From Erwinia sp. 198 (lineage in GTDB: Bacteria; Pseudomonadota; Gammaproteobacteria; Enterobacterales; Enterobacteriaceae), in contig NZ_RHUM01000005.1 of assembly GCF_003937915.1 (NCBI RefSeq), positions 228,014 through 292,013 of the forward strand: 64,000 nucleotides of DNA, read 5' to 3'. A program made the position numbers and the translations under genes. Shown piece after piece: positions 19,895 to 28,737 of the stretch (within the stretch, counting starts at the first letter, position 1; each line of letters starts with the position of its first letter). Under the pieces are notes generated by a model. It ran no database searches, was not told the DNA's origin, and saw nothing but the letters and a program-made list of their open reading frames with translations.

Positions 19895-20983
19895 TTAGTT
19901 TGCCCGTCCCAGACAGCTTTGATAACGTCCGTCCACCCGCTGGGCGAACCAGGCGGTCGTCAGACTGCGGGTGATTTTTGGGCTTTCCAGTTTAATACCG
20001 GGCAGCATCTCGCGCGGCTGGCGTCGGCCGGCATTTTTATCCGCCCGGGCAAAAACCTGCTGCCATAAGTCGGTTTTTTCAAAAGCCAGCGTTTCGCCTT
20101 TCTCCAGCGCGCTGCGGATGGCGCCGTCGCTTAACCCTAAGTGCAACGCCCGTACCGCCAGCTCGGTGGAGCCGGCCGCCTCCGAACCGTACTGGATCAA
20201 ATCGCCGTCCAGCGCCAGCTTAATGCCGCTAAGCCGCGCGACGGCAGCCTGAAACGCCGCGTTGCGGCTGGCATACCAGCCCGCGTTGAAATCCGCGAAG
20301 CGGTAAAGCGTTTTGCTGTAGTTAGCCGGATAGCCAAGCAGATGGCGGGTGCCGAACCAGACGCCGCCGCGACGGCTGAACACTTCCCGACGAATAGTGC
20401 CGTCGATTGGGTAAGGGTAGCCATCGGCATGGGCCTCAGCAAAGGCAATGCTGACCTGCATCGGGCCGCCGGTGTGGATAGGGTTGAGGTTGCCAAACAG
20501 CGTCTGCCCCATCGGCACCATATTGATAAAATCATCAAAAATGGCGCTCAGCTCTTTTTCGCTGCGCACCTTGTCCAGCCTGTCGGTATAGCTCTCGCCG
20601 TTCGGCGATTTGATCCGCAGCGCGGTACGCACCACGAAGGAGGGAATATGCAGCTTGCCCGCGCGGCGGTCGATTTCGCCCCAGGCGATTTTCGGCAGGC
20701 CCGGCACGCTGGCGTTAGCATTAAAGGTGGTTTCCTGATCGGCGACGGCAATAACGGCGCAGACGTTGCTGACGGAAGGATCGAGCTTCTGGCTGGTGAA
20801 CGCGGCAAAGATGTCGTCGGTCCAGCCCTGACGATCGCTGACTTTGGACGGCAGCAGCCGGGCGATCTGTGCTTTTACATCGGCCGGGCGCCGCTCGGGC
20901 AGCTTCTTTTCAGGCTGAGTGCTACAGCCTGCCAGCACCAGCAAGGCCAGCAGCGACAGACGTTTAACGGCGGAGTAAACCAT
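19895..20983 (-). CDS. DUF1615 lipoprotein
   Basis: A 362-residue lipoprotein. The signal peptide ends in the lipobox LAGC (Cys20), and the +2 residue is Ser, so outer membrane sorting is expected. The body is DUF1615, a family found across proteobacteria without known function; motifs such as ADQETTFNANASVPGLPKIAW, NPIHTGGPMQVSIAFAE and GYPANYSKTLYRFADFNAGWYASRN recall lysozyme-like folds with a Glu and an asparagine-rich site, but I cannot confirm catalysis. AGGGAAAG precedes the ATG. It is the last gene on the strand before the moa operon, on which it does not depend (121-base gap with no hairpin seen). Confidence 0.85.
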   Translation of the reverse strand: MVYSAVKRLSLLALLVLAGCSTQPEKKLPERRPADVKAQIARLLPSKVSDRQGWTDDIFAAFTSQKLDPSVSNVCAVIAVADQETTFNANASVPGLPKIAWGEIDRRAGKLHIPSFVVRTALRIKSPNGESYTDRLDKVRSEKELSAIFDDFINMVPMGQTLFGNLNPIHTGGPMQVSIAFAEAHADGYPYPIDGTIRREVFSRRGGVWFGTRHLLGYPANYSKTLYRFADFNAGWYASRNAAFQAAVARLSGIKLALDGDLIQYGSEAAGSTELAVRALHLGLSDGAIRSALEKGETLAFEKTDLWQQVFARADKNAGRRQPREMLPGIKLESPKITRSLTTAWFAQRVDGRYQSCLGRAN

Positions 20984-21104
20984 GACTTTCCCTGTGTAAA
21001 AAAAATTTACCTCAAGGTTACACAGCGAAACATGATTAATCCATCAGAGCGGGCTAAAACAGCCCCGGAACGGCCCGCCCTTGCCGACCGGCGGCAAAGA
21101 ACCG

Positions 21105-21557
21105 CTATGCCCAGCGCGAGGCGGCTTCTTTATCGCTGTCGCGGGCATCAACCCAGCGCTCGCCTTCCGGCGTGGCTTCTCTTTTCCAGAACGGCGCGCG
21201 GGTTTTCAGATAATCCATAATAAATTCCGCCGCCGCAAAAGCCGCGCCTCGATGCGCGCCGCTGACGCCAACCAGCACGATTTCATCGCCGGGAAACAGC
21301 TCGCCGATACGATGGATCACCGTCACGCGCTGCATTGGCCAGCGTTCGCGCGCTTCGGCCACAATCTCCGCCAGCGCCTTTTCGGTCATTCCCGGATAAT
21401 GCTCCAGCGTCAGCGCAGAAACGTTATCGCCCAGGTTGTGATTGCGCACTTTGCCGGTAAAAGTCACCACCGCGCCATCTTCATCACAGGCGGCCAGCCA
21501 GCGGTACTCTTCCGCCATCTCAAACGGCGCCTGCCCTACTCTGATCCGGGTTTCCAT
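21105..21557 (-). CDS. moaE: Molybdopterin synthase catalytic subunit MoaE
   Basis: A 150-residue protein, the length of E. coli MoaE; with MoaD it converts cyclic pyranopterin monophosphate to molybdopterin. LTLEHYPGMTEKAL, RVTVIHRIGELFPGDEIV and GAHRGAAFAAAEFIMDYLK, including the active-site Arg and Lys residues near FWKRE, are conserved. The ATG lies one base after the moaD stop, and its ribosome site GGAGG is made by the moaD codons for the terminal Gly-Gly. Confidence 0.95.
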   Translation of the reverse strand: METRIRVGQAPFEMAEEYRWLAACDEDGAVVTFTGKVRNHNLGDNVSALTLEHYPGMTEKALAEIVAEARERWPMQRVTVIHRIGELFPGDEIVLVGVSGAHRGAAFAAAEFIMDYLKTRAPFWKREATPEGERWVDARDSDKEAASRWA

Positions 21558-21558
21558 T

Positions 21559-21804
21559 TTAGCCTCCGGTTACCGGTGGGAAAAACGCGACCTCGTCGCC
21601 CGCTTTTAGCGGATGCTGCGCGGAAACCAAAGTCTGATTGACCGCCGCCAGCAGCTTGTCTGACGAGAGCGCCAGCGACCAGCGATCGTCTCGCTGCGCC
21701 AGCGCCGTACGCAGTGCTTCTACATTGGCGTAGTCTTCGGTAACGCTGATGCTGTCGGTGCCGACCAGCTCGCGTACCTGCGCAAAAAAAAGAACGTTAA
21801 TCAT
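21559..21804 (-). CDS. moaD: Molybdopterin synthase sulfur carrier MoaD
   Basis: An 81-residue ubiquitin-like protein ending in the required Gly-Gly (FFPPVTGG), whose C-terminal thiocarboxylate gives sulfur to molybdopterin. [14 protein letters not shown] at the start and [12 protein letters not shown] at the end are family phrases. It overlaps moaC by eight bases (ATGATTAA), as in E. coli, and is followed at once by moaE. Confidence 0.95.
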   Translation of the reverse strand: MINVLFFAQVRELVGTDSISVTEDYANVEALRTALAQRDDRWSLALSSDKLLAAVNQTLVSAQHPLKAGDEVAFFPPVTGG

Positions 21805-22282
21805 GCTTATCCGCCTTAAAATCGCCGGATTTGCCGCCGCTTTTGCTCAGCAATCGGCACTGTTCAATGCTGATATCTTTCTGTACCGCCTTGCACATGT
21901 CGTAAATGGTCAGCGCGGCCACCGAGGCCGCCGTTAGCGCCTCCATCTCTACGCCGGTTTTACCGGTCAGACGACACAGCGATTCGATACGCACGCGGCT
22001 GTTGGCGGTATCGGCGCTCAGCGTCACTTCAACCTTGCTTAGCAGCAGCGGATGGCACAGCGGGATCAGCTCCCAGGTACGCTTGGCGGCCTGAATGCCC
22101 GCAATGCGCGCCGTGGCGAAAACATCGCCCTTGTGATGGCTACCGTCCAGGATCATCCGGAGCGTATCGGGATGCATCACCACAAAGGCTTCCGCACGCG
22201 CTTCACGTACGGTGTCGTTTTTGGTGGAGACATCCACCATGTGCGCCTCGCCGGAGGCGTTAATATGGGTCAGTTGGGACAT
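21797..22282 (-). CDS. moaC: Cyclic pyranopterin monophosphate synthase MoaC
   Basis: A 161-residue enzyme that, after MoaA, closes the pyranopterin ring. [46 protein letters not shown], and [25 protein letters not shown] with the catalytic Asp and Lys are intact. Same length as E. coli MoaC. Third gene of the moaABCDE operon, four bases after moaB. Confidence 0.96.
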   Translation of the reverse strand: MSQLTHINASGEAHMVDVSTKNDTVREARAEAFVVMHPDTLRMILDGSHHKGDVFATARIAGIQAAKRTWELIPLCHPLLLSKVEVTLSADTANSRVRIESLCRLTGKTGVEMEALTAASVAALTIYDMCKAVQKDISIEQCRLLSKSGGKSGDFKADKHD

Positions 22283-22285
22283 AGT

Positions 22286-22801
22286 TCAGGGCTTCTTCAG
22301 GTGCGAGACAAAATTACAGGGACGAGTGCGGGCGTCGAGCTGATCGCGGATGATGCTTTCCCAGGCGCTTTGACAGGCGCGGGTGGAGCCGGGAACGGCA
22401 AAAATCACCGTCTGGTTGGCCATACCCGCCACGGCGCGCGACTGAATGGTCGCGCTGCCGACGTCTTCCCAGGAAACCATGCGGAACAGCTCGCCAAAGC
22501 CGTCGATTTCACGATCGAACAGCGGCAGCAGCGCTTCCGGCGTGCTGTTTTTGCTGTTAAAGCCCGTCCCGCCGTTCACGATCACCACCTGAACATCCGC
22601 GCTGGCGATCCAGCTGGAGACCACGGCGCGAATGCGGTAGCGGTTATCTTTCACCAGCGCGTGATCCAGCACCTGATGCCCGGCTTCCGCCAGCGCTTCA
22701 CGCAGATAGTCGCCCGAGGTATCTTCCGCCGCGTCGCGGCTGTCGGAGACGGTCATCACCGCCACGTTGAGCGGGATAAATTCCGCCGTCGATTTTGCCA
22801 T
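22286..22801 (-). CDS. moaB: Molybdenum cofactor biosynthesis protein MoaB
   Basis: A 171-residue MogA/MoaB-fold protein. The family motif reads VNGGTGFNSKNSTPEALLP; the position usually held by Asp in active MogA-type proteins is Asn here. FDREIDGFGELFRMVSWEDVG and FAVPGSTRACQSAW are as in E. coli MoaB, whose enzymatic role is doubtful. I start at MAKSTAEF because GGAG lies eight bases upstream; the ATG four codons earlier (22813) has no ribosome site and nearly touches the moaA stop. Confidence 0.93.
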   Translation of the reverse strand: MAKSTAEFIPLNVAVMTVSDSRDAAEDTSGDYLREALAEAGHQVLDHALVKDNRYRIRAVVSSWIASADVQVVIVNGGTGFNSKNSTPEALLPLFDREIDGFGELFRMVSWEDVGSATIQSRAVAGMANQTVIFAVPGSTRACQSAWESIIRDQLDARTRPCNFVSHLKKP

Positions 22802-22816
22802 TGTAGACTCCATGCG

Positions 22817-23803
22817 TTAGCCGCCGATAAAAGAGAGATTCTGCGTGATGCCGGTGTTGCCCTGATGCAGAAAATGCGTCTGCTTTTTGGTTTTCAGGCT
22901 GGCGGCAATGCGCGTCTGCAGCGCCTCCTGCTGATCGTCGCTTTGCAGCAGATCGCGCAGCGACACGCCGCCGTCGCCAAACAGGCAGAGGTGTAGCTTG
23001 CCGACGGCCGACACGCGCAGGCGGTTACAGCTGGCGCAGAAATTTTTCTCGTAGGGCATGATCAGGCCAATTTCACCGGCATAGTCCGGATGGCAAAAAA
23101 CCTGCGCCGGGCCGTCGCTGCGCCCGCGTAGCTGGCGAACCCAGCCCTGCTGCAGCAGCTGGTCGCGGATCACCTCGCCTGACACGTGGTGGTTGCGAAA
23201 CAGATCGCCACCTTCGCCGGTTTCCATCAGCTCAATAAAGCGTAGCTGGATTGGCCGGTCGCGGATCCAGTCAAGGAAGGTCTGCAGGCTGTGATGGTTA
23301 ACGTCGCGCATCAGCACGGTGTTGACTTTGACCTTGCTGAAGCCCGCGTCAAAGGCCGCGTCAATTCCAGCCATCACCTGATGGAATTTGTCCTGGCCGG
23401 TGATAGCGTGAAACTGGCGGGCATCGAGGCTGTCGATGCTGACGTTCAGCGCCGTCAGCCCCGCTTCGCGCCAGGATGCCACGTCACGCGCCAGCCGGTA
23501 GCCGTTAGTGGTTACCGCCAGCTGGCGAATAGCGCTGTTTTCGCGCACCGCAGCGATAATGTCGGTAAAATCGCGACGCAGCGAAGGCTCACCGCCCGTC
23601 AGGCGCACCTTTTCCGTGCCCGCCGCCGCAAAGGCACGGGTGACGCGCCGGATTTCATCCAGCGAGAGGAAGCTTTTGTTGGTTGCGCCCTGCGGCTTGT
23701 AGCCATCCGGCAGGCAATAGGTACAGCGGAAATTACACACGTCCGTGATCGACAGGCGCAGATAGTAAAAGCTGCGGTCGAAATTATCAGTAAATTGTGA
23801 CAC
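22817..23803 (-). CDS. moaA: GTP 3',8-cyclase MoaA (GTG or CTG start)
   Basis: A 328-residue radical SAM enzyme for the first step of molybdenum cofactor synthesis. The SAM cluster motif CNFRCTYC is near residue 23 and the second cluster ligands are in [21 protein letters not shown]. The C-terminal Gly-Gly is present (FIGG). No ATG fits: the protein must start at GTG (23803), or at the CTG just before it, which aligns with the E. coli ATG; GGAAAGGTG stands directly upstream. The frame is open for 45 more codons, but these overlap the riboswitch. First gene of moaABCDE. Confidence 0.94.
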   Translation of the reverse strand: MSQFTDNFDRSFYYLRLSITDVCNFRCTYCLPDGYKPQGATNKSFLSLDEIRRVTRAFAAAGTEKVRLTGGEPSLRRDFTDIIAAVRENSAIRQLAVTTNGYRLARDVASWREAGLTALNVSIDSLDARQFHAITGQDKFHQVMAGIDAAFDAGFSKVKVNTVLMRDVNHHSLQTFLDWIRDRPIQLRFIELMETGEGGDLFRNHHVSGEVIRDQLLQQGWVRQLRGRSDGPAQVFCHPDYAGEIGLIMPYEKNFCASCNRLRVSAVGKLHLCLFGDGGVSLRDLLQSDDQQEALQTRIAASLKTKKQTHFLHQGNTGITQNLSFIGG

Positions 23804-23820
23804 CAGAACACCTTTCCAAA

Positions 23821-23920
23821 TATCGGGAGATGCAGGCATTTCTTTCTGCACCCTGGCAACGTAAAGTTGCGGCCAAAGCACCCTATCCGAAGACTTAGGC
23901 ACCAGGGCTAAGTGTGACTT
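23821..23920 (-). promoter_or_regulatory. Molybdenum cofactor (Moco) riboswitch upstream of moaA
   Basis: The minus-strand leader reads GGTGCTTTGGCC, then GCAAC-tttac-GTTGC, CCAGGG, GCAG-aaagaaat-GCCTGC, CTCCCG and TGGAAAGGTGT. These are the elements, in the same order, of the E. coli moaA leader that senses molybdenum cofactor. The last hairpin lies next to the moaA ribosome site, which explains how folding could shut down translation. Boundaries are approximate. Confidence 0.85.
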
Positions 23921-24103
23921 ACCGGTATGGTAAGCCATGGTAGTAAAAGTCTACTGCTAACGAAGCGCGGTTGCCAGTAAGGAATTTCGCTATCTATTTT
24001 GATATACAACGTTTTTTTACCGCCGTTTTACGGCACCTTAGCGTAAAATAAGGCAAAAACCACTGACAGGCTGGCTGCACTGTTAACATATTGAAGGAAT
24101 TTT

Positions 24104-25012
24104 ATGCGTAACCGTACTCTGGCCGATCTCGATCGCGTCGTGGCGCTTGGCGGCGGGCATGGCCTGGGCCGTGTTTTATCCGCGCTGTCGTCGCTTGGCT
24201 CACGCCTGACCGGCATTGTCACGACCACCGATAACGGCGGCTCCACGGGACGTATTCGTCATGCGGAAGGCGGCATCGCCTGGGGTGATATGCGCAACTG
24301 CCTGAACCAGCTGATTACCGAGCCCAGCGTGGCCTCCGCCATGTTCGAGTATCGCTTCGGTGGCCAGGGCGAGCTGGCCGGACATAACCTGGGTAATCTG
24401 ATGCTGAAAGCGCTGGATCACCTGAGCGTGCGGCCGATCGAAGCGATCAATCTGATCCGCAGTTTGCTGAAGGTGGATGCCTTTCTGATCCCCATGTCCG
24501 AACAGCCGGTCGATCTGATAGCCCTCGACGATCGGGGTCAGCAGGTTTACGGCGAAACGGCGATCGATAAGCTTGCCATGCCGCCGCGCGAGCTGCTGCT
24601 TTCGGCCAGAGCCAACGCGACCAAAGAAGCGGTTGAGGCAATCCACGAGGCCGACCTGATCCTGATCGGGCCTGGCAGTTTCTATACCAGCCTGATGCCG
24701 GTGCTGCTGCTGCCGGATATGGCGCAGGCGCTCAGACGCACGCCCGCGCCGATGGTGTTTATCGGTAATCTGGGCAAAGAGCTTAGCCCGGCGGCGGCAC
24801 AGCTGACGCTGGCGGATAAGCTGACCGTCATGGAAAAATATATCGGCAGGAAGGTGATTGATGCCGTCGTGGTCGGCCCGCATGTGGATACTACGGGCGT
24901 CGGCGAACGCCTGATTGTGCAGGAGCCGCTGGAGGCGGCGGATATCAAATACCGCCACGACCGCCAGCTGCTACACAGCGCGCTGGAGCATGCGATCCAG
25001 CGACTGGGCTAG
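24104..25012 (+). CDS. ybhK: Gluconeogenesis factor-family protein YvcK/YbhK
   Basis: A 302-residue protein of the CofD/YvcK fold, same length as E. coli YbhK. The N-terminal nucleotide-binding part has [17 protein letters not shown] and the [13 protein letters not shown] motif; [12 protein letters not shown] and [19 protein letters not shown] follow. Homologues bind UDP-sugars and support growth on gluconeogenic carbon and cell-wall synthesis. Divergent from moaA, convergent with uvrB. AAGGAAT precedes the ATG. Confidence 0.93.
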   Translation: MRNRTLADLDRVVALGGGHGLGRVLSALSSLGSRLTGIVTTTDNGGSTGRIRHAEGGIAWGDMRNCLNQLITEPSVASAMFEYRFGGQGELAGHNLGNLMLKALDHLSVRPIEAINLIRSLLKVDAFLIPMSEQPVDLIALDDRGQQVYGETAIDKLAMPPRELLLSARANATKEAVEAIHEADLILIGPGSFYTSLMPVLLLPDMAQALRRTPAPMVFIGNLGKELSPAAAQLTLADKLTVMEKYIGRKVIDAVVVGPHVDTTGVGERLIVQEPLEAADIKYRHDRQLLHSALEHAIQRLG

Positions 25013-25063
25013 CGCCGAAACGCGTGCTCCCTGAGCGGGACGGCGACGGGCGGATGCCGCGTA

Positions 25064-27088
25064 TCAGGAAGCCGCAATAAACAGCTCGCGTACCTGATGC
25101 AGCTGATCGCGTACGTTGGCGGCCTCTTCGAACTCCAGGTTTTTGGCGTGCTCCTGCATCTGCGCTTCCAGCTCGCGAATGCGCTTCTGCAGCCCTTTTG
25201 GCGACAGATCGACCACCACCGCATCGTCTTCCACAATCGCGCGAGGCGACTTGCTGCGCCCTTTGGTTTTGTTTTTGTTGATGCCCTGGCCCAGCTCCAG
25301 AATATCGGCGATCTTCTTGTTGAGCGCCTGCGGTACGATGCCTTTTTCCTGGTTGTAGATCTCCTGCTTCTCGCGGCGGCGTTCGGTTTCGCCAATCGCC
25401 CTTTCCATCGACGGCGTAATTTTATCGCCGTAGAGAATGGCCTTGCCGTTAACGTTACGCGCGGCGCGTCCGATAGTCTGGATCAGCGAGCGTTCAGAAC
25501 GCAGGAAGCCCTCTTTGTCGGCATCCAAAATCGCCACCAGCGAGACTTCCGGCATATCCAGACCCTCACGCAGCAGGTTGATGCCGACCAGCACGTCAAA
25601 CTTGCCGAGGCGAAGGTCGCGGATGATCTCCACACGCTCTACGGTGTCGATATCCGAGTGTAGATAGCGCACCCGCTCGCCGTGCTCGGTGAGGTATTCC
25701 GTTAAATCTTCCGCCATACGCTTGGTCAGCACCGTCACCAGCACGCGCTCGTCAATCGCCACGCGCTTGCGGATTTCCGACAGCAGATCGTCAACCTGGG
25801 TAGCAACCGGCCGCACTTCAATCAGCGGATCCAACAGGCCGGTCGGACGCACCACCTGATCCACCACTTCGCCGCCCGATTTTTCCAGCTCGTACTTGCC
25901 TGGCGTGGCGGAAACATAGATGGTCTGCGGCGCCAGCGCCTCGAACTCTTCAAACTTCATCGGACGGTTATCCAGCGCCGACGGCAGGCGGAAGCCGTAC
26001 TCCACCAGCGTTTCTTTACGCGCCCGGTCGCCGCGATACATGCCGCCGATCTGCGGAATGGTGACGTGCGATTCATCAATCACCAACAGGCCATCCGCCG
26101 GCAGATAGTCAAACAGCGTCGGCGGCGCCTCGCCAGGGCCACGGCCGGAAAGGTAGCGCGAGTAGTTCTCAATGCCCGAGCAGTAGCCCAGCTCGTTCAT
26201 CATTTCTAAATCGAACTGCGTGCGCTGGGAAATACGCTGTTCTTCCAGCAGCTTATTGTTCGCCAGCAGCGTTTTGCGGCGATCGGCCAGCTCGACTTTA
26301 ATGTCTTCCATCGCCTGTATGATGCGCTCGCGCGGCGTCACGTAGTGCGTCTTTGGATAGATGGTATAGCGCGGGATCACCGAGGTGATCTGGCCCGTCA
26401 GCGGGTCGAAAATCGACAGCCGTTCGACCTCTTCGTCAAACAGCTCGACGCGCAGCGCATAGTCGTCCGATTCGGCCGGGAAGATATCGATCACTTCGCC
26501 GCGTACGCGGAAAGTCCCGCGCTGAAAAGCCTGGTCGTTGCGGCTGTATTGCAGCTCCGCCAGACGCCGCAGAATGGCGCGCTGATCGATCACCATGCCG
26601 CGCGTCAAATGCAGCATCATTTTCAGATAGGAATCCGGATCGCCCAGGCCGTAAATCGCCGACACCGACGCCACCACGATGACATCGCGACGCTCCAGCA
26701 GCGCTTTGGTCGCCGACAGACGCATCTGTTCAATATGCTCGTTAACGGAGGCGTCCTTTTCGATAAAGGTATCCGAACTGGGCACGTAGGCTTCCGGCTG
26801 ATAGTAGTCGTAGTAGGAGACGAAATACTCCACGGCATTTTCCGGAAAGAATTCCTTCATCTCCCCGTAAAGTTGCGCCGCTAAGGTTTTATTCGGCGCC
26901 AGCACCATCGTAGGCCGATTGAGATCGGCGATGACGTTGGCAACGGTAAACGTTTTGCCCGACCCCGTTACGCCGAGCAGCGTCTGATGCGCCAGTCCAT
27001 CCTGCAGCCCTTCTTCAAGGCGGCGAATGGCTTCAGGCTGATCGCCGGAAGGTTGAAAGGCGGAATTAAGTTTAAAGACTTTGCTCAT
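25064..27088 (-). CDS. uvrB: Excinuclease ABC subunit B
   Basis: A 674-residue damage-verification helicase of nucleotide excision repair (E. coli 673). Walker A GVTGSGKT (39-46), the beta-hairpin [10 protein letters not shown] (92-101) that clamps DNA, VIDESHV, VSATPG, and motifs V/VI ([19 protein letters not shown]) are complete. The C-terminal UVR domain (about 633-668: [22 protein letters not shown]) binds UvrC. A LexA box lies 80 bases upstream, so SOS induction is expected. Confidence 0.97.
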   Translation of the reverse strand: MSKVFKLNSAFQPSGDQPEAIRRLEEGLQDGLAHQTLLGVTGSGKTFTVANVIADLNRPTMVLAPNKTLAAQLYGEMKEFFPENAVEYFVSYYDYYQPEAYVPSSDTFIEKDASVNEHIEQMRLSATKALLERRDVIVVASVSAIYGLGDPDSYLKMMLHLTRGMVIDQRAILRRLAELQYSRNDQAFQRGTFRVRGEVIDIFPAESDDYALRVELFDEEVERLSIFDPLTGQITSVIPRYTIYPKTHYVTPRERIIQAMEDIKVELADRRKTLLANNKLLEEQRISQRTQFDLEMMNELGYCSGIENYSRYLSGRGPGEAPPTLFDYLPADGLLVIDESHVTIPQIGGMYRGDRARKETLVEYGFRLPSALDNRPMKFEEFEALAPQTIYVSATPGKYELEKSGGEVVDQVVRPTGLLDPLIEVRPVATQVDDLLSEIRKRVAIDERVLVTVLTKRMAEDLTEYLTEHGERVRYLHSDIDTVERVEIIRDLRLGKFDVLVGINLLREGLDMPEVSLVAILDADKEGFLRSERSLIQTIGRAARNVNGKAILYGDKITPSMERAIGETERRREKQEIYNQEKGIVPQALNKKIADILELGQGINKNKTKGRSKSPRAIVEDDAVVVDLSPKGLQKRIRELEAQMQEHAKNLEFEEAANVRDQLHQVRELFIAAS

Positions 27089-27167
27089 TGCATGGCTACC
27101 TGATGATGAAAAGCGCGGACAGGGTGGTAATTTTACTCTGCTATGACGATTTTGCCAGCAAAAAATA

Positions 27168-27183
27168 CTGGATATATCTCCAG
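27168..27183. promoter_or_regulatory. LexA (SOS) box of uvrB
   Basis: CTG-GATATATCTC-CAG has the LexA consensus CTG-N10-CAG with an AT-rich core and flanking TA/TTA; distance and orientation suit the uvrB promoter. Confidence 0.88.
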
Positions 27184-27703
27184 TTATCGATTAGAACAAA
27201 GGGAAGGCAGCGCGCGTGTGGGCCAACAGCGTTGAACGGATGCTTAAGCGGCAAGAAAGTGAAGGGGTTATCCCCAGCCGGACTGAAACTTTAACATTTG
27301 TCAAGACATCCTGACAAAATGGCGCGGGCAAAATATGCTGCGATCCTTCCCCGCTTGATTTTCACTAACGCTTTGAAATTTAATGCAATGTTATTTCAGC
27401 CGAGTTTAGCACCAACTCAAGCTTAAGCCGCGCCGGCTCTCGCCTTTTACAGGTTTTCAGTCATTCATACACATGGTTATCCACAGGAATGGTGGATAAC
27501 TGATTTCAACGCCCAACCCGTCTGCTGTGTATAAAACGCAGCGTCCTGTGAGCGCGTACGCAAAAAAAATTTTTTCCTTAAATTTTTCACCTGTTCTGCT
27601 CGGTCTTGTCCAACCTGAAGCATACTTCTGCCCTCAGGGCTATCCCCGTTAAGGCTTTTTTTTCAGCGGGTCGGGCGGCCGATCTGCCTTACAGGCAGGC
27701 GTC
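27184..27703. other. Gene-free stretch between uvrB and the NtrC-like sites
   Basis: No reading frame here has both a ribosome site and a protein-like composition. The DNA includes an A/T run (AAAAAAAATTTTTTCC near 27563-27578) and a small GC hairpin. I see no RNA gene that I can name. Confidence 0.5.
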
Positions 27704-27743
27704 TGCACCATAAATGTTAGGTTTACGGCACCATCAAAGTGCA
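27704..27743 (+). promoter_or_regulatory. NtrC-like enhancer sites
   Basis: GGCACCATCAAAGTGCAG (27727-27744) contains GCAC-N7-GTGC, the exact spacing of the NtrC palindrome. A half-site TGCACCATAAATGTTA starts at 27704, 23 bases earlier. Both are about 100-130 bases upstream of the sigma-54 promoter, where NtrC enhancers normally lie. Confidence 0.65.
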
Positions 27744-27838
27744 GTCGGAAATTTCCGTCGGCAATTGTTAACCTTTTCTGACCAATTACCCGCCCTGCTT
27801 TCCTGAGTTGCCGGTCGTTTTTTTCTGCATTTTAAAAC

Positions 27839-27855
27839 CTGGCCTGCGAATTGCA
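27839..27855 (+). promoter_or_regulatory. Sigma-54 promoter of the UrtE-like ATPase gene
   Basis: CTGGCCTGCGAATTGCA has the invariant GG and GC separated by exactly ten bases and agrees with the -24/-12 consensus (YTGGCAC...TTGCW) at all the conserved positions except two. Transcription should start near 27866, giving a leader of about 120 bases. Confidence 0.8.
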
Positions 27856-27906
27856 GTTCCTGTTGACCGCCTCACGCTTTCGACATACCAGAGCGAGAAG
27901 CCCAAG

Positions 27907-27952
27907 CCATGGACGTTGCGTCCATGGTCAATCCTTCGTCACGCTACGAAGG
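27907..27952 (+). promoter_or_regulatory. Two tandem hairpins in the leader of the UrtE-like gene
   Basis: CCATGGACG-ttg-CGTCCATGG (27907-27927) is a perfect 9-bp stem; five bases later CCTTCGT-cacgct-ACGAAGG (27933-27952) is a perfect 7-bp stem. The ribosome site GGAGGAG begins about 20 bases after the second stem. The pair resembles a two-hairpin riboswitch in layout, but the loops are not the ACGR loops of guanidine-II RNAs, so no class is assigned. Confidence 0.6.
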
Positions 27953-27985
27953 CGCGCTCGAAAACTGTCTGGAGGAGAGTGTCAG

Positions 27986-28702
27986 ATGCTGAGCTTACAT
28001 GCGATAAATCAGTTTTACGGGCAGGATCATATTTTATGGGATGTGGATCTGGAACTGCCGCCGGGCACCTGTACGGGCGTGCTGGGAAGGCCGGGAATGG
28101 GGAAAACCACGCTGGTCAACTGCATTATGGGCCACCTGCCGATTAACAGCGGCACCATTATGTGGCAGGAAGGCAATCTGCCGCCGCAAAATCTGCTGCA
28201 GCAGCCGGTAGAAAAACGCGTGGCGCTCGGCATCGGCTATGTGCCTCAGGGGCGGCATATTTTCTCACAGCTCAGCGTCGAGGAGAACTTGCAGATAGCG
28301 TTGCTGGCGGGCGCAGGACAACAGCGCCATCCGGCCATTCCGCCGATGGTTTTCGATCTTTTTCCCGCGCTTTATTCGCTTCGTCACCGGCGCAGCGGCG
28401 AACTGCCGCTCGATCAGCAGCAGCAGCTGGCGCTGGCCAGAGCGCTGGTGCTCCAGCCGAAGCTGCTGATCCTGGACGAGCCCACGGAGGGCATGTCGCC
28501 GTGGCTGGAAGAGGAGATGGGGAATTTGATCCATCGGTTGAATCACGATTTCGGTTTGACCATTCTGCTGCTGGAGCAGCGGATCTCTTTTATCCGTAAG
28601 GTGGCGGACTATTTCCTGCTGCTGCACCGGGGGCGCAACGTGGCCCACGGCAGCGTAGCGCAGCTGGATGAGAGAATAGTCAACACCTGGCTGACCGTTT
28701 AG
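27986..28702 (+). CDS. Orphan ABC ATPase, UrtE/LivF-like, with altered signature motif
   Basis: A 238-residue ATP-binding protein most like UrtE, an ATPase of the urea transporter UrtABCDE. Walker A is GRPGMGKTT (34-42), the Q-loop is YVPQGRHIF (85-93) and Walker B is LILDEPTEG (161-169). The ABC signature, LSGGQQQQ in UrtE, reads LPLDQQQQ (140-147), so both signature glycines are gone. No permease, binding protein or second ATPase lies nearby. Strong ribosome site GGAGGAG. The start is the ATG at MLSLHAI; the longer frame to 27851 covers the leader hairpins. The sigma-54 promoter and NtrC-like sites imply nitrogen control. It may energise a distant transporter or have become regulatory. Confidence 0.82.
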   Translation: MLSLHAINQFYGQDHILWDVDLELPPGTCTGVLGRPGMGKTTLVNCIMGHLPINSGTIMWQEGNLPPQNLLQQPVEKRVALGIGYVPQGRHIFSQLSVEENLQIALLAGAGQQRHPAIPPMVFDLFPALYSLRHRRSGELPLDQQQQLALARALVLQPKLLILDEPTEGMSPWLEEEMGNLIHRLNHDFGLTILLLEQRISFIRKVADYFLLLHRGRNVAHGSVAQLDERIVNTWLTV

Positions 28703-28737
28703 TCATGCCCTCCGGCGCGCTGCCAGAGGGCATCGCC

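Noticed and set aside
27088-27294. 68-codon frame between uvrB and the ABC gene
   Set aside because: Runs through the uvrB promoter and the LexA box.
27907-27952. Guanidine-II (mini-ykkC) riboswitch
   Set aside because: Two hairpins in the right place, but neither has the ACGR tetraloop.
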